Shown here: positions 8,935-9,278 of the stretch, piece after piece
How positions within the stretch are numbered: position 1 is the first letter of the stretch
Layout: each line of letters opens with the position of its first letter
Source: Gammaproteobacteria bacterium
GTDB taxonomy: Bacteria > Pseudomonadota > Gammaproteobacteria > Coxiellales > Coxiellaceae
Reading direction: 5' to 3'
DNA length: 9,278 nucleotides
Assembly (NCBI GenBank): GCA_022600315.1
Contig: JAHZKQ010000048.1
Span: forward strand, 1 to 9,278
The notes under the pieces: model-generated
What the model was told of the DNA's origin: nothing
The model's input: only the letters and a program-made list of their open reading frames with translations
Databases searched by the model: none
Position numbers and translations under genes: made by a program

Positions 8935-9198
8935 GGGGAATAAAATTTTAACGGCATGTGCCATAAGGTGCGCGCAGGAATGGCGAATAATCTCTAGCCC
9001 CTGCGCATCACGATCAGTAATGATTTGCACCTTGGCATCCGTGGTTAACATAAATGCGGTATCAACCAAACGCTCTTCTACCTTGCCGGCTAATGCCGCC
9101 TTGGCAAGCCCTGGACCAATATCCGCCGCAAGCTCGGCCACGCTGATAGGTTGAGCAAACTGTTTCTCACTGCCGTCGGCCAAAGTGATTGTAATCAT
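8935..9198 (-). pseudogene. Truncated second copy of the thrS 5' end (88 codons)
   Basis: The minus strand encodes [14 protein letters not shown] onward, matching ThrS residues 1-88 with 18 differences (about 80% identity, counted by hand): the whole TGS domain and the first strand and helix of the editing domain, with H73 and H77 kept in HSCAHLMAH. Homology stops after KILFP, two bases before the palindrome; the frame then runs through it to a stop at 8878. About 71 of 264 bases differ, mostly at third positions and with conservative replacements and no frameshift, so most divergence arose while the sequence was under protein-level selection. The leader to 9259 is homologous too. It lacks the catalytic and anticodon domains, so it cannot charge tRNA. 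It is a displaced or foreign thrS remnant, though a small TGS peptide is not excluded. Confidence 0.88.
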
Positions 9199-9260
9199 GG
9201 TATTAGAATCCGAAATCCAAAAGGACACAATGTTAACACTGACCTTGCAGCCGCGCAATT

Positions 9261-9278
9261 GTTGGGGGTCATGTTGGG
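9261..9278. repeat. Possible start of another GGGGGTCA repeat at the window edge
   Basis: GTTGGGGGTCATGTTGGG begins one base after the leader homology of the thrS fragment ends. GTTGGGG also occurs on the minus strand next to the repeat at 1-17, and GGGGGTCA is in the palindrome at 8904-8932. The match is short and cut by the window end, so this is tentative. If real, the thrS fragment is bracketed by related repeats. Confidence 0.3.

Overview
The window carries a conserved gammaproteobacterial translation operon on the minus strand, followed on the right by a small accessory segment. Read in its own direction (right to left) the operon is thrS - infC - rpmI - rplT - pheS - pheT - ihfA - merR-like gene. 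This order, the AUU start of infC, and protein lengths close to those of E. coli (ThrS 642 residues, PheT 792, PheS 331) all point to Gammaproteobacteria. The moderately AT-rich composition and the ihfA/merR-like tail would suit a Legionellales/Coxiellaceae-type lineage, but that placement is a guess from gene order and general look, not a demonstrated assignment.

Region by region: 1-17 holds part of a palindromic repeat that begins just after the merR-like stop. 23-677 holds the merR-like gene and ihfA, which overlap. 682-4078 holds pheT and pheS. 4079-4176 is the rplT-pheS gap with a strong terminator-type hairpin. 4177-5290 holds rplT, rpmI and infC, with infC overlapping both neighbours. 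5286-7214 is the intact thrS. 7215-7413 holds the thrS leader and divergent plus-strand promoter signals. 7414-8923 is a two-gene plus-strand unit encoding unrecognised lipoproteins. 8904-8932 is a perfect palindrome, 8935-9259 is a diverged broken copy of the thrS 5' end with its leader, and 9261-9278 looks like the start of another repeat.

The operon genes supply aminoacyl-tRNA synthesis (Thr, Phe), initiation factor 3, two large-subunit ribosomal proteins and a nucleoid protein. Visible control signals are the AUU start of infC set inside the thrS stop, and the hairpin between rplT and pheS.

The unusual part is the right end. The lipoprotein pair lies between the intact thrS and a second thrS 5' fragment in the same orientation. 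The fragment keeps its reading frame (about 80% protein identity by my hand alignment over 88 codons), is cut two bases from a perfect palindrome, and has a leader more conserved than its coding part. This resembles an element or recombination product anchored at the 5' end of thrS, but no integrase or transposase is visible in the window.
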